The notes: generated from the sequence alone by a model not told the origin. Shown: positions 33,326 to 47,558, counted from the stretch's first letter. The stretch is DNA of 64,000 bases from JAHQVI01 sp963749875 (GCA_963749875.1 CAVVOX010000002.1:992001-1056000); one strand, 5' to 3'. Made by a program: numbers and translations.

Positions 33326-35187
33326 ATGGCCGCCTTTGGCTCCACGATGGTGACGATGACGGACCATGCAAGAAACCGGCCGGTTTGCAGCCCGGCAGCG
33401 GCGGCGTCCGGCATTTCGAAAAGGATGCGGCCATTCTGGCCAAGGCTCTTCTGCGAAACTTGCCGCAGACTGTCCGGCATCGGCCATTCATCATCCGCCA
33501 GATTGGCCGTAACAGACAATGTGCTCCCGTCGCCGAGCCGCCATGCGACATGAATGCCGCGTCCGTCGGGGGCCTCCACGATCCCGCTATATCCGCCTGC
33601 GCCGGCCAGCCGCGGCATCAGTTCGCGCCTTCTCAAGTCGAGCAGGCGCTTGACGAGGGACAACCTCTCCTGGCCGGCACCGCTCGCCGCGTCCCAGTCA
33701 AGCTTCGAGCTTGCGAAGGTGGCGGCGGCATTCGGGTCGGGGATCTCTTCACGCTTGTGAGCGTCCTGGAAACTCTGCCATTTGCTGAATTCATTGCGGC
33801 GGCCTTCGCGAACGGCATTGCCGAGATCGCCGTGAAAATCGGTGAAGAACAGGAAGGGCCGCGTCTCGCCCCATTCCTCGCCCATGAAAAGCAGCGGGAT
33901 GTGCGGGCTGAGAAGAAGGATCGCGGTCAGCGCCTCGACGGCTTCGGATTTCGCCAGGACGGACAGCCGTTCTCCGAATGCGCGGTTGCCGATTTGGTCG
34001 TGGTTTTGCAGAAAATCGACAAAGGCGGGAGGCGGCAGCCCCGCGCTCGGCGCACCGCGCGGTGCGCCGTCGAGAAAGGGCGAGGGTTCGCCCTGGTAGA
34101 CATAGCCGGTCGCCAGGGCGCGAGCGAGCTGTGCGCCGGGATCATTCTGATAGTCGAGGTAATAGCCGTCCATTTCGCCGGTCGCGAGCACATGGGCGAC
34201 ATGGTGAAAATCGTCATTCCATTCGGCGGTGTAGCGCTTCGGCCGGCCATCCTCATCGCGCTGGTGAAGAGCGGTGATATTGCGGCCGTCCTCCGTCGTC
34301 AGATGAATATGGCGATCGTCGATGCGCTTGCGGACCGTGTCGGCCAGCTCTTCCAGAATGGAGGGTGACGAGGTGTCCTTGACCTGATCGATGGCGTCGA
34401 GCCGGAGGCCGTCAAAGCGATATTCCTCCAGCCAGTAGAGCGCATTCTCGATGAAGAAGCTCCGCACCGCCGGGTTGGCATAGTCGATAGCCGCGCCCCA
34501 GGGCGTGCGGCGCTCGGGGTTGAAAAATTGCGGGGCATACAGATGAAGATAGTTCCCGTCCGGGCCGAAATGGTTATAGACGACGTCGAGCAGCACCATC
34601 AGCCCGCGCTCATGGGCCGAATCGATAAGGTTCTTCAGCCCCTCCGGACCGCCATAGGCCGTATGCGGCGCATAAAGCAGCGCACCGTCATAGCCCCAGC
34701 CGCGCTCGCCGGAAAATTGCGCGACCGGCATCAATTCGACCGCGGTGACGCCCAGCTCCGCCAGATCATCGAGCTTGCTCTCGATCCCGGCGAAGGTGCC
34801 GCTGTCGGTGAAAGTGCCGGTGTGGAGCTCATAGACGACCGCCTCATGCCAGGGGCGCCCCCGCCAATCCGCTGTCCGCCATTGATAGCCGTTCGGGTTA
34901 ACGAGGCGGGAGGGCCCGTGAACGTCGCGCATCTGGGCGCGCGCCGCCGGATCGGGGACGCGCATGCCGCTGCTCAGCTCGAAGCTATAGCCGCTATCGG
35001 CGGCAACGGCATCCGTCACCAGCTCGAACCAGCCATCCTCGGATCGGGACATGGCGAGCCTGCCGTCCGCCTCGCCCGACACCAGCCAGACCGCCTCCTG
35101 TCCGGGCGCCCATAAGCGAAACCGCGCCCGGCCGCCGTCGAAAATCTCCGCACCCCATCTGCGCTCGAAAGCGAAGCTCCGCGTCAT
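33322..35187 (-). CDS. treZ: Maltooligosyl trehalose trehalohydrolase
   Basis: 621-residue GH13 enzyme that cleaves trehalose from maltooligosyl trehalose. An N-terminal beta-sandwich (FRLWAPGQEAVWLV) is followed by the catalytic barrel: GYDGALLYAPHTAYGGPEG, Asp in DGLRLDAIDQVKD, Glu in LTTEDGRN, Asp in FLQNHDQIGNRAFG. The start at 35187 overlaps the glgX stop (ATGA). It acts directly on the TreY product. Confidence 0.93.
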   Translation of the reverse strand: MTRSFAFERRWGAEIFDGGRARFRLWAPGQEAVWLVSGEADGRLAMSRSEDGWFELVTDAVAADSGYSFELSSGMRVPDPAARAQMRDVHGPSRLVNPNGYQWRTADWRGRPWHEAVVYELHTGTFTDSGTFAGIESKLDDLAELGVTAVELMPVAQFSGERGWGYDGALLYAPHTAYGGPEGLKNLIDSAHERGLMVLLDVVYNHFGPDGNYLHLYAPQFFNPERRTPWGAAIDYANPAVRSFFIENALYWLEEYRFDGLRLDAIDQVKDTSSPSILEELADTVRKRIDDRHIHLTTEDGRNITALHQRDEDGRPKRYTAEWNDDFHHVAHVLATGEMDGYYLDYQNDPGAQLARALATGYVYQGEPSPFLDGAPRGAPSAGLPPPAFVDFLQNHDQIGNRAFGERLSVLAKSEAVEALTAILLLSPHIPLLFMGEEWGETRPFLFFTDFHGDLGNAVREGRRNEFSKWQSFQDAHKREEIPDPNAAATFASSKLDWDAASGAGQERLSLVKRLLDLRRRELMPRLAGAGGYSGIVEAPDGRGIHVAWRLGDGSTLSVTANLADDEWPMPDSLRQVSQKSLGQNGRILFEMPDAAAAGLQTGRFLAWSVIVTIVEPKAAI

Positions 35188-37296
35188 GCAACGCGCCCTT
35201 CGAACAGCAGCACACCGCGTGCCGGCAGTCTCACGGAAACGCCGGGTTTGACGCTCGGCTCGCTCGGCTCGATCAGGCCGCGCGCCGAGTCGACCAGCAG
35301 CCGCCAATCCCTGACCGCTTTCGGCCGGGGTATCCGGCAGTCGAGATCTTCATGATGGGCATTCAGGAGCACGAACAGCGGACGGGCGTCCTTTTGCGCC
35401 AGCAGGAACGCGATGCTGCGCGAAAAACCGTTCTCCCAATCGCCCGCCTCCATTTCGCCGCCATCGGGGCGAAGCCAGGTCACGTTCTTTGTCCCGTCCT
35501 CCATCGCCTTGTCACCATGCAGAAAATCGTGATAGCCCAGCAGGCGGTAGCGGCGGCGCAGGCGGATCAAGCCGGCGGTGAAATCCAGGAACGCCTCGTC
35601 CGCTTTGTCCACATTCTGCCAGTCCAACCAGGACAGCTCGTTATCCTGGGAATAGGCATTGTTGTTGCCCTTTTGGGATCGTCCGGCCTCATCGCCCATG
35701 AGGATCATCGGCGTGCCCTGCGACAGGAGAAGCGCCGCCATCAACCCGCGCCGCATCCGTGTCCGCAGCTCAAGGATTGCCGGATCGTCGGTCGGCCCTT
35801 CGACGCCGCAATTCCAGCTCCGATTGTCGTTATGGCCGTCCCAGTTGTCCTCGCCATTCGCATCATTGTGTTTTTCATTGTAGGCGTAGAGGTCGGCGAG
35901 AGTGAAACCGTCATGGGCGGTGATGAAATTGACGCTCGCCCAGGGCCGCCTGCCGCGCTTCTCGAACAGTCCCGCAGAGCCGAGCATGGCGGACGCAACG
36001 CCCGGCAGGAAGCCCTCATCGCCTTTCCAGAAGCTCCGCAGATCGTCGCGAAAGCGTCCGTTCCATTCGGCCCAGCCGGGCGGAAAGCTGCCGAGCTGAA
36101 AACCGTCTTCGCCGACATCCCAAGGCTCGGCAATGAGCTTGGCCTGCGAGAGCACGGGGTCCTGGCCGATCGTGTCGAGGAATGTCGCGTCCGGCTCGAA
36201 CGCCCTCGAACTCGCGGCCGAGCGAGGTCGCCAGATCGAAGCGGAACCCGTCCACATGGCATTCCTCGACCCAATAGCGCAGCAAATCCATGATCATTTG
36301 CAGCACGCGCGGATGGCGCTGATTGACCGTGTTGCCGCAGCCTGTGCTGTCGAAATAATAACGCGGGTCGTCGGCGAGCATGTAATAGTTCGCATTGTCG
36401 ATGCCGCGGAAGGAGAGCGTCGGGCCAAGCTGATTGCCTTCGGCCGTGTGGTTGTAAACGACGTCGAGAATGACTTCGATGCCGGCCTGATGGAGGCGGT
36501 GCACCATGAGCTGGAACTGGTTGAGGTCGCCACCCGGCAGATATTTCTCCGACGGCGCAAAAAAGCCGAGCGTGTTGTAGCCCCAATAGTTGCTGAGGCC
36601 TCTTTCCTCCAGAAAGCGGTCGTCGACGAAGGCCTGCACCGGCAAGAGCTCGATCGCCGTCACGCCGAGCCGGACGAGATGGTCGATGATCGCCGGATGG
36701 CCGAGACCGGCGAAGGTCCCGCGCGCCTGCTCCGGCACGAAGGGATGGCGTATTGTCAGGCCCTTGACGTGGGCCTCGTAAATGACCGTATCGCTCCAGC
36801 TGGTGCTGGGCCTGGTCTCGCGGCGCCAGGGGAAGGAATAGCGGCGGCGCGAAGCGGTCTCGACGACGACGCATTTCGGCATGAAGGGCGCGGAGTCGCG
36901 CTCATCGAAAGACAGGTCGGCCTCGTCGGAGCCGAGCTGATAGCCATAATGGGCGTCGTTCCAGGTGAGCCGTCCTTTGAGCGCTTTCGCATAAGGGTCG
37001 AGCAGAAGCTTGTTGGGGTTGAAGCGGTGGCCTTCCTCCGGCGCATAGGGGCCATGAACGCGGTAGCCATAGAGCTGTCCGGGACGCAGGCCGGGGACAT
37101 GGCCATGCCAGATCTCGTTCGTATATTCGGAAAGCGTGACCCGCGCCGTCTCGGTCTTGCCGCTTGCGTCGAACAGACAAAGCTCGACCCGCGCGGCATT
37201 CGCGGAGAACAGGGCGAAGTTGACGCCAAATCCATCATGTGTGGCGCCGAGGGGGGAGGGAAGTCCGGCCTCGACCCGCGGATTGCGTGTTCCCAT
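35184..37296 (-). pseudogene. glgX: Glycogen debranching enzyme, apparent +1 frameshift
   Basis: Isoamylase-type GH13 enzyme that removes short branches from alpha-glucan. The first frame starts MGTRNPRVEAGLPSPLGATH and runs through GYNTLGFFAPSEKYLPGG to the nucleophile motif VDGFRFDLATSLGREFEG. One extra G near 36202 then shifts the frame. The second phase continues with FEPDATFLDTIGQDP, the catalytic Glu in LIAEPWDVGEDG, and TAHDGFTLADL, to the stop at 35184. Joined, the protein is about 700 residues and complete. No slippery heptamer is present, so an indel error is the simplest reading, a real mutation the alternative. It lies 4 bp after glgB. Confidence 0.88.
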
Positions 37297-37300
37297 GGGC

Positions 37301-39509
37301 CTACTCTGATTGATGGGCTGCGGGCGTCAGGACGATCGTCGCGAGCGGCGGCAGTGTCAGCTCAAGCGATGCGGGCTGGCCGTGACAGGGTGTCTTCTCT
37401 GCCTGAACGCGGCCTGAATTGCCGACATTCGACCCGCCATAGACGGAGGCGTCCGTATTGAGCCGCTCATCCCAGTCGCCCGAGACCGGAACGCCGATGC
37501 GGTAATTGTGCCGGACGATAGGGGTGAAGTTGCAGACCGCGACAGCGGGCGGCGCGCCGGGCCCGCCTTTGCGCAGATAGGCCAGCACGCTGCGATCGGC
37601 GTCTCCCGCCTCGATCCAGCTAAAGCCGGCGGGGTCGCAATCGCGTTCGTGCAGCGCAGGGGTCTGCCGGTAGAGGCGGTTGAGATCGCGGACGAGGGTC
37701 TGCAGACCCCGATGGTCGGGCTGGCCAAGCAGGTGCCAGTCGAGCGAGCGGTCGTGACTCCATTCGCGCTCCTGCCCGAATTCGCCGCCCATGAACAGAA
37801 GCTTCTTGCCGGGATGCGTCCACATGAAAGCCAGATAGGCGCGCAAATTGGCGAATTTCTGCCAGCGGTCGCCGGGCATCTTGCCGAGAAGCGACCCCTT
37901 GCCGTGCACGACCTCGTCATGGCTCAGCGGCAGAATGAAGTTTTCACTGAACGCATAGATGAGGCCGAAGGTCAGCTCGGAATGGTGGTGCCGCCGGTGG
38001 ATCGGGTCGTGCTTCATGTAGGCGAGCGTGTCATGCATCCAGCCCATATTCCACTTATAGCCGAAGCCGAGGCCGCCGCCGTCCACAGGACGGGACACTT
38101 GCGGCCAGGCCGTGGACTCCTCCGCGACCGTCATGGCGCTCGGAAAGGCGCCGTAGACGCGCGCGTTCATGCCCTTCAGAAAATCGATCGCCTCCAGATT
38201 TCTCGCGACCGCCATGAATATTCGGAATCCATTCGCCGCCTTCCCGGCTGTAATCGAGATAGAGCATGGAGGCGACGGCATCCACCCGAAGCCCGTCGAC
38301 ATGATACTGGTCGATCCAGAACAGCGCGTTCGAATCCAGGAAATTCGCGACCTCCCGGCGGCCGAAATTATAGATGAGCGTGTTCCAGTCGGGATGAAAG
38401 CCGCGGCGCGGGTCCTGATGCTCATAGAGCGCGGTGCCGTCGAACTCGGCGAGGCCATATGGGTCGGTCGGAAAATGGCCGGGCACCCAATCGACGATGA
38501 CGCCGATCCGTTCCCTGTGGCAGCGTTCGACGAAGCGGGCGAACCCCTCGGGCGGGCCGAAACGCGCGGTCGGCGCGAAGAGGCCGACAGGCTGATAGCC
38601 CCAGGAGCCGGAAAAGGGATGCTCGCTGATCGGCATGAGCTCGATATGGGTGAAGCCGAGATCGTTGACATAGGCGACAAGCTCCTCGGCGAGACGGTCA
38701 TAATCGAAGAAGGCCTCGCCCTCGCCGCGCCGCCAGGAGCCCAGATGCACTTCATAGATCGAGATCGGGGCGGAAAGGTTTTGCACCTCGCCGCGGCGCG
38801 CCAGCCATGCCTCGTCCGACCAGCCTCGCTTGGGAAGGCCGGCGACGCGGGACGCGGTTGCGGGCGGCGTCTCCTGCGAGAAAGCCATCGGGTCGGCCTT
38901 GGCCGGTAGCAACCGGCCGTCCGGCCCAAGCAGCTCGAATTTGTAAAGCGTTCCCTTGCCGATATTGGGAAGGAAGAGTTCCCAGATGCCGGCCTCGACG
39001 CGCTTGCGCATGGGGTGGCGGCATCCGTCCCAGCCATTGAAGTCGCCAATGACGCTGACCCGCTGCGCATTCGGGGCCCAGACGGCGAAAGCGACGCCCT
39101 CGACGCCCTCCATCGTGACGGGATGCGCGCCAAGCTTTCCATAGAGCTCGCGATGCGTGCCTTCGGACATGAGATAGACGTCCACCTCACCGAGATAGGA
39201 CGGGAAACGATAAGGGTCCTCGATCTCCCATTCGTGCCCGCCCTTGCGAAGCCGCAGCCGGTAGCCATCGCCTTGCGCGCCCTCGGGCAGAAGCCCGGCA
39301 AAGAAGCCGCCGCCATGCAGCTTTTCGAGCGCGGCCAAAACGGCGTCACCGCCAGGCGAGATCACATCGACGCTGTCGGCATCCGGCGCAAAGACGCGGA
39401 TGGAGAGGTCGCCGCCGGATGTCTTGTGCGGTCCGAGTATGGCGAACGGGTCCGCATGACGTCCGCTTACGATCGCGTCGATGTCGCTGTTAGCCGGTTG
39501 CCAGTTCAC
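37301..39509 (-). pseudogene. glgB: 1,4-alpha-glucan branching enzyme, apparent +1 frameshift
   Basis: GH13 branching enzyme. The first frame begins MNWQPANSDIDAIVSGRHAD, contains two N-terminal sandwich domains (VWAPNAQRVSVIGDFNGWDG), GYQPVGLFAPTARFGPPEGF and the nucleophile Asp in HVDGLRVDAVASMLY, and reads to NIHGGRE. An extra base in the TTT run at 38199-38201 then changes frame. The other phase carries NLEAIDFLKGMNARVYG, the acid Glu in AMTVAEESTAWP and PLSHDEVVHGKGS, ending at 37301. Joined length is about 735 residues, normal for GlgB. It creates alpha-1,6 branches in the glucan built by GlgE. Confidence 0.9.
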
Positions 39510-39546
39510 GCCTTACCCCGTGTTGTTTGCGGACATAGATATACCG

Positions 39547-42905
<3,359 letters not shown>

Positions 42906-42906
<1 letters not shown>

Positions 42907-44960
42907 TACGCCGTGCCCTCCGGCGGGATCAGCCGCCAGCACGCATAGGGACGCTCATTCGGGTCGAGAAACATATGCTGCACTTTGCCGGTCCAGGTGA
43001 AGCGGTTGCCCGCGATCAGGTCTTCAACGCCGATGGAGGCGTGATCGGGGAGACCGAACTCCCAGAGCGGCACCTCGAAATGCGCGCCCTGCGGAGTGTG
43101 CGGATCGAGATTGACGGCGAAAAGGATGAAGTCGCGCCGATCGTCGGAGAATTTGCCGTAATAGAGAATCTGATCGTTCCATGCGTTGTAGAAGTTCAGG
43201 TTGAGGAATTGCTGCAGGGCAGGGTGCGTGCGCCTCAGCCGGTTGATAAGTTTCACGTCTTCCTTGATGTTGCCGTCCCGCTCCCGGTCCCAGGCGCGGA
43301 TCTCGTATTTCTCCGAATCGAGATATTCCTCCCTGCCGGGCAGGGGCGTGCCCTCGCAAAGCTCAAAACCGTTATAGATGCCGTAATTGCCGGCAAGGCT
43401 CGCGGCGAGGATCAGCCGCGCCTGAAAACCGGCGCGCCCGCTCGTCTGCAGCGGGATCGGATTGATGTCCGGCGTATTGGTGAAGAGGTTCGGACGGAAA
43501 TATTCGCGCGCCTCGGTCCGGGTCAGCTCCGTCAGATAGTCGGTCAGCTCCGCCTTGGTGTTGCGCCAGGTGAAATAGGTATAGGACTGGGTGAAGCCGA
43601 GCTTCGCCAGCCGTTTCATCACCTTCGGCCGCGTGAAGGCTTCCGCCAGGAAGATCGCGTCGGGATAGCGGTCCTGGACCTGGCGGATCATCCACTCCCA
43701 GAACGGGTAAGGCTTGGTGTGCGGATTATCGACGCGGAAGATGCGCACGCCCTGTTCGGCCCAGAACAGCACCACGTCGCGCAGCGCGAACCAGATCGAG
43801 GGCAGGGCGTGCCGATAGAAATGGACATTGACGATGTCCTCATATTTCTTCGGTGGGTTCTCGGCGAATTTGATGGTGCCGTCCGGCCGCCAGTCGAACC
43901 ATTCCGGATGCGCCTTGATCCAGGGATGGTCCGGCGCGCACTGAATGGCGAAGTCGAGCGCGATTTCCAGGCCGTGTTCGCCGGCGGCTTTGACCAGCCG
44001 TTTGAAATCCTCCAGCGTTCCAAGCTCGGGATGGATCGCATCATGGCCGCCCTCGGACGACCCGATCGCATAGGGGCTGCCGGGATCGTCGGGACCGGCT
44101 TTCAACGAATTGTTGCGTCCCTTGCGATTGACGCGGCCGATCGGATGAATCGGTGTGAAATAAAGGACGTCGAATCCGAGACCGCGCACATAGGGCAGGC
44201 GAGCGATCACATCGTCGAAGGTGCCGTGGCGGCGCACATCGCCCGATTGCGAGCGCGGAAACATTTCGTACCACGCGCTGAACGCGGCGCGCGGCCGGTC
44301 GGCCCAGACATCCAGCTCTTTGGCGTATCGGGTCATATGGGTGCGCGGCCCGGTGCGTCTCAAAAGCGGGAGGACGTCATCGCTCATCAACAGGTCCAGC
44401 GCTTCGGATTCGACGGCGGTCGCCTCGAGCTTGCGATGAAGCTCGTTTAGCGCGTGCCGGTCGGCCGGCGAGCCGCGTTCGCTGTCGGCGGCGGCATTTT
44501 CGATGAGGTGCCGTCCCTCCTTTAGCTCGAGCGAAACCGCCTGGCCGGCGGCGCTTTTTTTTGCCACCTCGTCCCGCCAGGAGGCGAATAAATCCCGCCA
44601 GGCGATGATCGTGTAAGAATAGCGGGTGTTGTGCTCCAGGCCGAAGCTGCCGCGCCAACGATCATTGTCGTAGAACTGCATGGGCGCTTCCTGCCAATCC
44701 GGATCGGAGACGCGCCGGAAAAGCAGGGCGGCATCGATCTTGTCGTGACCGTCGGAGAAAATATCGGCTTCGACGGTCAAACGGTCCCCGACCACACGCT
44801 TTGCCGGAAACCGCCCGCCGTCGATCTCCGGCCAGACGCCTTCGATGGCAATGCGGCTTTCGGCAAGGACCATGAGCGCCTTCAGCGCGTCAGGTTCCGG
44901 GGCGTCAGGGGTGATATGCGTTTGAGAGTTCTGCGATCGCATGCCTGCGGAAGTCGCCAT
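42906..44960 (-). CDS. glgE: Alpha-1,4-glucan:maltose-1-phosphate maltosyltransferase
   Basis: 684-residue GH13_3 enzyme that extends alpha-1,4-glucan with maltose from maltose 1-phosphate. N-terminal sandwich: RVVGDRLTVEADIFSDGHDK. Catalytic barrel: SAWYEMFPRSQSGDVRRHGT, VLYFTPIHPIGRVNRKGRNN, Asp nucleophile in RIFRVDNPHTKPYPFWEW, Glu in AIFLAEAFTRPKVM, and TYFTWRNTKAEL. The ATG at 44960 is set by a GAGGTGGGG ribosome site; the frame is open to 45170 without support. It is the first gene of the operon. A weak EcfG-like promoter lies upstream. Confidence 0.95.
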
Positions 44961-45348
44961 CCCCACCTCGTCCTGGCTCTTAGATTTTGAGCAAACCCGC
45001 TTCGCGCCTTGCCCGTCCTTCCTGCCTCCTGACTGACACAATGCGTGCCATGTCTTTTTGTTCCCGCTGCGGCCACCGTGGACAATACGATAGGCCAACG
45101 CGGAATAGGCCTGTCGGCAGAGCGGAGGCTGAAGCTCTTTTAAAGAATAAAGGTTACAGCATGTTGTCAAATATAGACGGCTTTGAATGGATCATTCAAG
45201 GTTCAACGGCCGGCCGGCCTGGTTATTCATAAGATTGTCGTCGCTGGAGTCGTCCTCGCCCTCCGACACCTTTCGATTGCGCCGCGCGCAGATGATGAAT
45301 TCGAAACGCCCTCCTGATAAAATCGGACAAGATATGGGAGATGGTATC
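44961..45348. other. Divergent promoter region of the glgE operon and the SpoIIAA-like gene
   Basis: About 390 bp with no credible gene. It is AT-rich around 45135-45205. It contains the weak EcfG-like site at 45040-45064 facing glgE; no clear site faces the plus-strand gene. Confidence 0.45.
45040..45064 (-). promoter_or_regulatory. Weak EcfG-like promoter candidate for the glgE operon
   Basis: On the minus strand: GGAAC (45064-45060), a 16-base spacer, then CATT (45043-45040), one base off CGTT. It lies about 80 bp before the glgE ATG. Trehalose genes are frequent general-stress targets, but the mismatch falls in the -10 core. Confidence 0.3.
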
Positions 45349-45711
45349 ATGTTCAAGATCATCCAAGGGCTGCCAGGCAACATTGTCGGCCTGAGCGCGA
45401 CTGGTACGATCACCGATGAGGATTATTCGGGCACGCTCATTCCGCTGGTCGAAAAGGCGATCCGCGAGGACGGCAAGGTCCGCATGCTGATGCGCTTCGG
45501 CCCGGATTTCAAAGGCTACACATCGGGCGCGATGTGGGACGACACGCGGTTCGGCCTGTCTCATTGGGGCGATTTCGAGAAGCTCGCCGTCGTCTCGGAC
45601 ATTGCGTGGATTCAGAACTCGGTTGCGCTCTTCGCGCCGTTGATCCCGGCGCCGGTGCGCGTCTATGGCGGCAGCGAACTCGAAGACGCCAAGCGCTGGA
45701 TCGCGGAATAG
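45349..45711 (+). CDS. SpoIIAA-like (STAS-related) protein
   Basis: 120-residue cytoplasmic protein of the SpoIIAA-like/CRAL-TRIO-type family: MFKIIQGLPGNIVGLSATGT, then ITDEDYSGTLIPLVEKAI, RMLMRFGPDFKGYTSGAMWD and ends GSELEDAKRWIAE. Members have an alpha/beta fold with a lipid- or small-molecule-sized cavity; no biochemical role is firmly known. The ATG at 45349 follows GGGAGATGG; the open frame starts at 45187 but the upstream part shows no family sequence. Confidence 0.78.
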   Translation: MFKIIQGLPGNIVGLSATGTITDEDYSGTLIPLVEKAIREDGKVRMLMRFGPDFKGYTSGAMWDDTRFGLSHWGDFEKLAVVSDIAWIQNSVALFAPLIPAPVRVYGGSELEDAKRWIAE

Positions 45712-45748
45712 CCCCTGTCCGCACGGCTTCGGGTCTTAATGCGGAAGC

Positions 45749-46246
45749 CTATTGCCTCAAGGCCTCGCGGACGGCGTCGCGCGGCTCCTGCACCTGCTGC
45801 TCGCCTTCCCGCGCGATGATGATCGATTTCGAATTCGGATGGTGCTGGCCTGGAATGGCGCGCGTAATGCCGATGACCTTGTCCGTCACGATATAGACCG
45901 GCGCGCCGCTCGGCAGTGTGAACCTGGCGATCCTGTTCTTGTCGCGAATCTGAGCAATGATGTCCTCGAGCGAGCCTTCAACGAATAATCTCTCGAACGC
46001 ATAATCGACGACAATAGTGCTCGCCGGCTCGTCGCGGCCGGTGGCGCCCCGGACTCTCCAGATTTCATCGATGTTTACCTGCTGAATATCATTATCCAGC
46101 GTGTGGAATGAAATCCTGGCGTTCGGATCGGCGGCCTTCGGGGGCTGCTCGACAGCCGCGGCCACGCTCACCCAGATTATGAGGAACGAGATCGGAAGCG
46201 TAAGACCTCGAAGACATGACCGCATTGCGCCAACCACCATCGCCAC
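45749..46246 (-). CDS. Exported protein of unknown function
   Basis: 165 residues as opened. A hydrophobic leader (LRGLTLPISFLIIWVSVAAA) suggests secretion, with the better start perhaps at 46225 (MRSCLRGLTL). The mature part is beta-rich (ISFHTLDNDIQQVNIDEIWR, STIVVDYAFERLFVEGSLED) and ends in a charged helix rich in E, Q and R. I recognise no domain. It is convergent with the SpoIIAA-like gene and divergent from the LacI regulator, so probably a single-gene unit. Confidence 0.6.
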   Translation of the reverse strand: MAMVVGAMRSCLRGLTLPISFLIIWVSVAAAVEQPPKAADPNARISFHTLDNDIQQVNIDEIWRVRGATGRDEPASTIVVDYAFERLFVEGSLEDIIAQIRDKNRIARFTLPSGAPVYIVTDKVIGITRAIPGQHHPNSKSIIIAREGEQQVQEPRDAVREALRQ

Positions 46247-46351
46247 CGCTCGTTATCCGCATCGGCCATCACCGGCGCTCGCGAATGCACGATCGCATAT
46301 CAATCTGATCCAATTCCGTGCAACACTCTAAGATAGAACCACGAGAATGAT

Positions 46352-47422
46352 ATGGCCAAACGTCGAAGTACGGGACGTCCGACGATCAACGATGTGGCGC
46401 GCCATGCGGGCGTGAGCGCCATCACGGTTTCCCGGGCGCTCAGAACCCCCTCGCAGGTCTCGGCGGAGCTGCGCGAGCGGATCGATTCGGCGGTCGAGGC
46501 GCTCAACTATGTTCCCGATCCCAAAGCGCGGGCGCTCGCATCGGGCCGGACGAACGCCATTGGCGTGCTGATCCCGTCGCTCAGCAATATCGTATTCGCG
46601 GACACGCTCCGAGGCGTCCATGACGGCGTTGCCGGCACCGATTATCAGATCCAGATCGGCAATACGCGCTATAGCCCTGAAGAAGAAGATCGCCTGATTT
46701 CGCTCTTCGTGAGGCAGCGTCCGGCGGCTCTTATCGTGACGGGCGTCGATCAATCCGCGACCTCTCGCCGTCTGCTTGCCGAATGCGGCCTTCCGGTCGT
46801 GCAGATCATGGAGATCGCGCGCGATCCGATCGATATGATGGTCGGCTTTTCGCATGACCGGGCGGCCGAGGACGCCGTCCTTCACCTGATCTCCCGCGGC
46901 TACACGAAGATCGGCTTTCTCGGCGCGCGAATGGACCCGCGCGTCCGGCGGCGGCTCAAAGGCTTCCGCAGGGCGCTGCGCAAGCATCGGCTTTATTCGC
47001 CGCTGCGCGAGATCACGACCGAAAGACCGACTTCGGTCGGCGTCGGCCGTGCGCTGCTTCGCCACTTGCGGAAGGCCGATCCCGAAGCCGATGCGGTCTT
47101 CTGCATCAATGACGACCTTGCCCTCGGCGCGCTTTTCGAATGCCAGGCCGAGGGGATCGGCGTGCCTGAGCAGATGGGCATTATCGGGTTCAATGATTTT
47201 GAAATGATGGCGGCGGCGGAGCCGTCTCTGAGCAGCGTCAGGACGAAGCGGTATGAGATGGGGCGGCGCGCCGTCGAGATGGTTCTTCAGCGGCTGGACG
47301 ATGGTGCGCCGGACCCGAAAGTGGTTGATCTCGGCTATGAGCTTGTGGCGAGGGACAGCACCAGAGGCCATGCACCGGCATCCTCAGGAGATATTCGTCG
47401 CAGAAAGCCGCAGCGTGTGTAG
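46352..47422 (+). CDS. LacI-family transcriptional regulator (GntR-like)
   Basis: 356 residues. The LacI helix-turn-helix is canonical (TINDVARHAGVSAITVSRAL) with the hinge helix NYVPDPKARALASG, followed by a periplasmic-binding-protein-like sensor domain (AIGVLIPSLSNIVFADTLRG; FCINDDLALGALFECQ; IGIIGFND-type motif). It is closest in feel to the gluconate repressor GntR. It lies directly upstream of the sugar ABC importer genes, and an operator-like palindrome sits in front of the binding-protein gene, so it probably represses that operon in the absence of sugar. Confidence 0.88.
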   Translation: MAKRRSTGRPTINDVARHAGVSAITVSRALRTPSQVSAELRERIDSAVEALNYVPDPKARALASGRTNAIGVLIPSLSNIVFADTLRGVHDGVAGTDYQIQIGNTRYSPEEEDRLISLFVRQRPAALIVTGVDQSATSRRLLAECGLPVVQIMEIARDPIDMMVGFSHDRAAEDAVLHLISRGYTKIGFLGARMDPRVRRRLKGFRRALRKHRLYSPLREITTERPTSVGVGRALLRHLRKADPEADAVFCINDDLALGALFECQAEGIGVPEQMGIIGFNDFEMMAAAEPSLSSVRTKRYEMGRRAVEMVLQRLDDGAPDPKVVDLGYELVARDSTRGHAPASSGDIRRRKPQRV

Positions 47423-47480
47423 AATGGGGCTACCGGCCCGCGCTTTCCATCGCACCGCGACTTTCTATTGATCGGCATCG

Positions 47481-47496
47481 ATGGTAGCGTTAACAG
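47481..47496. promoter_or_regulatory. LacI/GntR-type operator candidate
   Basis: ATGGTAGCGTTAACAG, an imperfect palindrome with a central CG. It matches 13 of 16 positions of the GntR-type operator ATGTTAGCGCTAACAT. It lies 78 bp upstream of the binding-protein ATG and 59 bp after the LacI gene. Confidence 0.6.
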
Positions 47497-47558
47497 ATTA
47501 CGCAGCGCAACCCTCGCTGGTTGCGCATTCAGGGAAGAAACGCACTGGAGGAAATCCC

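Noticed and set aside
17900..38210. Programmed ribosomal frameshifting as the reason for the split genes
   Set aside because: The shift sites share no slippery heptamer or stimulatory structure, go in both directions, and affect enzymes never known to use recoding.
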